A stretch of 64,000 nt of DNA from Albidovulum denitrificans (lineage in GTDB: Bacteria; Pseudomonadota; Alphaproteobacteria; Rhodobacterales; Rhodobacteraceae). Position 1 is the first letter of the stretch. Each line of letters starts with the position of its first letter. Positions 61,487-64,000 of this stretch are shown here, in pieces. The DNA lies in contig NZ_PVEP01000001.1 in the NCBI RefSeq assembly GCF_002973535.1, positions 744,001-808,000 on the forward strand, in the 5' to 3' direction. The notes beneath the pieces are model-generated. The model did not search any database. It was not told where the DNA came from and worked only from the letters and a program-made list of their open reading frames with translations. The position numbers and the translations under genes were made by a program.

Positions 61487-62173
61487 TCAGTTCATCGCGG
61501 ACTTGATCGGGGCGCGGTAGAAGATGTGGCGGCCGATCCGCGCGGTCCGCTCAAAACGGCGCGACCAGGCGGGTTTCACGGCCGGGGTATGGAAATAGGT
61601 CGCCCCGTCGGTCAGCGAGCGCGGCGCGCCATCCATCAGCGCGCGGGCGATCTTGCCGGCCTCGCTCCAGGCGGCGGGTTCGTGGATACGGTCGGCCCGC
61701 CCGTCGCAGGTGTAGGAAAACTGGCACCCGCGCCCGTTCGACTGGTTCACGACACCGCAGATCGTCGAGGGGAAGGTGGCACTTTCGACGCGGTTGAGGA
61801 TGACCTCCCCCACGGCCGCCTGCCCCACGATGCCTTCGCCGCGCGCCTCGAAATACAGCGCCTGGGCGAGGCACTGGAACTGCTCGCCGCCCTTGGCCGC
61901 CGGTTGCGCGGCAAGCCAGGCATCGTCATAGGAGATCGCGGCACCCGCCTTGCCCGCCTTCTTCTTCAGCGCGGGCGGCGTCACCAGCGCCTGCATCCGC
62001 GCCGAGGACACAAGACCAAGCGCGTTCTTTTCCTGACCGAGAAGGTCCGTGATCCCCACGCCAATCGCGGCCGTCGGATCGTTGGACTGGCTCACCGTCA
62101 TATCGGCATGCACGCCTCCGGCGAGGGCGAGAACCGCGAACGCGGCCCCGGTCCAGCACTTCAGCACTGACAT
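61487..62173 (-). CDS. Exported cell wall hydrolase, SleB/CwlJ family
   Basis: A 228-residue exported protein with signal peptide MSVLKCWTGAAFAVLALAGGVHA. The C-terminal half is a SleB/CwlJ-type hydrolase domain: FQCLAQALYFEARGEGIVGQAAVGEVILNRVESATFPSTICGVVNQ around 99-144 (catalytic Glu in YFEARGE), GCQFSYTCDGRADR around 149-162 and LTDGATYFHTPAVKPAW around 187-203. Homologues open peptidoglycan at muramic residues. The preceding 60 residues are probably a linker. It precedes folB's start region on the other side by 93 bp. Confidence 0.93.
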   Translation of the reverse strand: MSVLKCWTGAAFAVLALAGGVHADMTVSQSNDPTAAIGVGITDLLGQEKNALGLVSSARMQALVTPPALKKKAGKAGAAISYDDAWLAAQPAAKGGEQFQCLAQALYFEARGEGIVGQAAVGEVILNRVESATFPSTICGVVNQSNGRGCQFSYTCDGRADRIHEPAAWSEAGKIARALMDGAPRSLTDGATYFHTPAVKPAWSRRFERTARIGRHIFYRAPIKSAMN

Positions 62174-62367
62174 CGTTCTTTCCCGAATTACTTCGTCGAG
62201 CCACAGCCCCCCAAGGCTTTGACGAGGCGGGCATAGACGAGATGCCCGCCCCCGTCCATACCTGTAACCGAACGGCAACACAATCCGGGCAGATTCGAGC
62301 CGAGAAATCAGGGGGAAAGGCCGCCGACAGCCCTGCCTTTCGCCGCGACGGACGTCACAATTCTGCC

Positions 62368-64000
62368 TTATTTTCCAGCAGATTCATCACGCTCGCGCGG
62401 ATCGCGCAAGGCAAACTGGGCCGCCGCAAGCCGCGCAACCGGGACGCGAAACGGCGAACAGGACACGTAGTTGAAGCCGGATTGTCGACAGAACGCGATC
62501 GATTCAGGATTTCCGCCATGTTCACCACAGACGGAAAGTGTCAGCTTGCTGTTGGTTTTGCGCCCCCGCGCACTGCCGATAAGCAAAAATTCGCCGACAC
62601 CCTCCTCATCCAGGACGTGGAACGGGTCCTCGGGGAAGACGGATTTCTGAACGTAATCGCCCATGAAGCGACCGGCATCGTCGCGCGATAAACCATAGGT
62701 CATCTGCGTCAGGTCGTTCGTACCGAAGGACAGGAACGCCGCGTGTTGCGCGATCTCACCCGCGCGCAGTGCCGCGCGCGGCGTTTCGACCATGACGCCA
62801 AGGCGGTAATCGAAGTCGATCCCGGTCGCGGTGTGGACGGCGGCGGCGATGGCATCGACGCTGTTCTTGATGATCTCCACCTCGCGCTTGGCAGAGACGA
62901 GGGGCAACATGATCTCCGGCACGATATGGATGCCGCGCCCCTCGGCATCGACTGTCGCCTCGAAGATCGCGCGGGCCTGCATTTCGTAGATCTCGGGCAT
63001 GGTGATGCCAAGTCGCACACCGCGCATCCCAAGCATCGGGTTGAATTCCGACAGCGCCTCGACCCGGCGCATGACCTCGCTTTGCGGGCGGTCCAGCGCC
63101 TCGGCCAGTTCGCGCATCCCCTCGCGGTCCTGCGGCAGGAACTCGTGCAGGGGCGGATCGAAGAGGCGGATGCAAACCGGGAGGCCCGCCATGATGTCGA
63201 AAAGCGCGATGAAATCCGCGCGCTGCATCGGCAGAAGCCGGTCGAGCGCGACTTTGCGGTCCTTGGCCGTGTCGGCAAAGATCATCTCGCGCATCACGGT
63301 CAGGCGGTCTTCGTCGAAGAACATGTGTTCGGTGCGGCACAGGCCGATGCCCTCGGCCTCGAACATCCGCGCGGTGCGGGCGTCATCGGGCGTGTCGGCA
63401 TTGGCGCGCACGCCGATGTCGCGGACATTGTCGGCCCAGTGCAAGAGCGTGCGGAACCATTCGTCAAGCGCGGGTTCCAGCATTTCGGCCGCGCCTGCAA
63501 GGATCTCTCCGTTCGTGCCATCGACGGTGATCGTGTCACCCTCGCGGAAGGTGCGGCCGTCGCGGGTGGTCAGGCTGCGGTCGCGCGCGTTGATGCGGAT
63601 TTCCGAGGCGCCGACGATGCAGGGCAGGCCAAGGCCGCGCGCGATCACGGCGGCGTGGCTGGTCATGCCGCCGCGTTCGGTCAGGACGGCGACGGCGGCA
63701 TGCATGCCGCGAATATCCTCGGGCGCGGTTTCGCGGCGGATCAGGATGCAACGTTCGTCCCGCGCCGCCCCCGCCTGCGCGGCGGCAGAGGTAAAGACGA
63801 TCCGGCCCGAGGCCGCGCCGGGGCTGGCGGCAATCCCGCGCGCCACCCGGTCGCGCGGCAGGCGCGGGTCGATCTGGTAGTGCAACAGTTCGGAGAGCGC
63901 ACGCGGCTCAACCCGCAGGATCGCCTCATCCCGGCCGATGATACCGTCCTGCGCCAGCTTCACCGCGACCCGGACCGAGGCGCGGGAGGACCGCTGGACC
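62368..64000 (-). CDS. ppdK: Pyruvate, phosphate dikinase, C-terminal part (runs off window)
   Basis: Interconverts pyruvate, ATP and phosphate with phosphoenolpyruvate, AMP and pyrophosphate. About 544 C-terminal residues are visible, and the frame is open to the window edge. Visible parts are the phosphohistidine domain (VLTERGGMTSHAAVIARGLGLPCIVG), the linker and the PEP/pyruvate TIM barrel with GIGLCRTEHMFF, FIALFDIMAGLPVCIRLFDPPLHEFLP, VEIMLPLVS-type sequence, FGTNDLTQMTYGLSRDD and the catalytic cysteine in LSVCGEHGGNPESI. RVEPRALSELLH near the visible start marks it as PpdK rather than PEP synthase. The N-terminal ATP-grasp domain (about 340 residues) is outside. Confidence 0.95.
   Translation of the reverse strand, partial: VQRSSRASVRVAVKLAQDGIIGRDEAILRVEPRALSELLHYQIDPRLPRDRVARGIAASPGAASGRIVFTSAAAQAGAARDERCILIRRETAPEDIRGMHAAVAVLTERGGMTSHAAVIARGLGLPCIVGASEIRINARDRSLTTRDGRTFREGDTITVDGTNGEILAGAAEMLEPALDEWFRTLLHWADNVRDIGVRANADTPDDARTARMFEAEGIGLCRTEHMFFDEDRLTVMREMIFADTAKDRKVALDRLLPMQRADFIALFDIMAGLPVCIRLFDPPLHEFLPQDREGMRELAEALDRPQSEVMRRVEALSEFNPMLGMRGVRLGITMPEIYEMQARAIFEATVDAEGRGIHIVPEIMLPLVSAKREVEIIKNSVDAIAAAVHTATGIDFDYRLGVMVETPRAALRAGEIAQHAAFLSFGTNDLTQMTYGLSRDDAGRFMGDYVQKSVFPEDPFHVLDEEGVGEFLLIGSARGRKTNSKLTLSVCGEHGGNPESIAFCRQSGFNYVSCSPFRVPVARLAAAQFALRDPRERDESAGK

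Overview
The window is high-GC chromosomal DNA from an alphaproteobacterium, almost certainly a member of the Rhodobacterales (Rhodobacter/Paracoccus relatives). The evidence is the gene content: folE2, a SAM-II riboswitch on metZ, hflK-hflC-DUF2065-degP, folB-folP-glmM, a cycA-type cytochrome c2, an aa3-type ctaD, a TRAP permease and several EamA transporters. Several short interspersed repeat families also occur. I see no phage, transposase, integrase, plasmid or CRISPR genes. There is one tRNA and no rRNA. The genes are densely packed and mostly housekeeping.

Layout. 0-6.5 kb: TRAP permease, folE2, metZ under a SAM-II riboswitch plus terminator, alpha/beta hydrolase, glutathione S-transferase (GST). 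6.5-13.3 kb: GNAT, yciB, EamA, MgtC-like, ftsY, lysoplasmalogenase, AlkB-like hydroxylase, secreted protein. 13.4-20.3 kb: xseA, two tandem MSWWK paralogues, purD, FG-GAP protein, ferredoxin, EamA. 20.3-27.5 kb: repeats, then degP-DUF2065-hflC-hflK, gor, rpiA, DUF2267. 27.6-34.8 kb: GST, sdaA, EamA, thiamine pyrophosphokinase, a very acidic 778-residue protein, DUF2842 and a flavodoxin-fold oxidoreductase. 34.8-45.4 kb: purA, EamA, tRNA-Leu(GAG), a peptidoglycan-binding-like protein, a small exported repeat protein, lipB, cycA, ctaD, DUF2244, a WYL regulator facing a GST, a repeat-filled gap and a PEBP-like protein. 45.4-55.9 kb: yqeY, carA, a glycosyltransferase with an MshEN-like front domain, GntR, HAD nucleotidase, a small membrane protein, ubiH, a class V aminotransferase, two Lrp regulators and ilvC. 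55.9-64 kb: secreted protein, a glmM 3' remnant, diheme cytochrome c, membrane-anchored LuxR protein, glmM, folP, folB, sleB-like hydrolase and truncated ppdK.

How the genes work together. Folate synthesis is represented by folE2, folB and folP. Nucleotide and arginine precursor synthesis is represented by purD, purA and carA, and amino acid metabolism by metZ, ilvC and sdaA. Envelope protein quality control (HflKC, DegP, FtsY) and respiration (cycA, ctaD, ubiH, ferredoxin) are also present.

The most unusual signals are these. (1) A decayed duplicate of the 3' end of glmM lies on the far side of a cytochrome c/LuxR pair that sits directly behind intact glmM, as expected if the pair was inserted there. 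(2) Three copies of a palindromic element of about 90 bp each supply the stop codon of the preceding gene. (3) A glycosyltransferase carries a probable c-di-GMP-binding MshEN domain. (4) A small exported protein carries three AQMNRAxY repeats. (5) A huge acidic protein of unknown function has conserved-looking ends.
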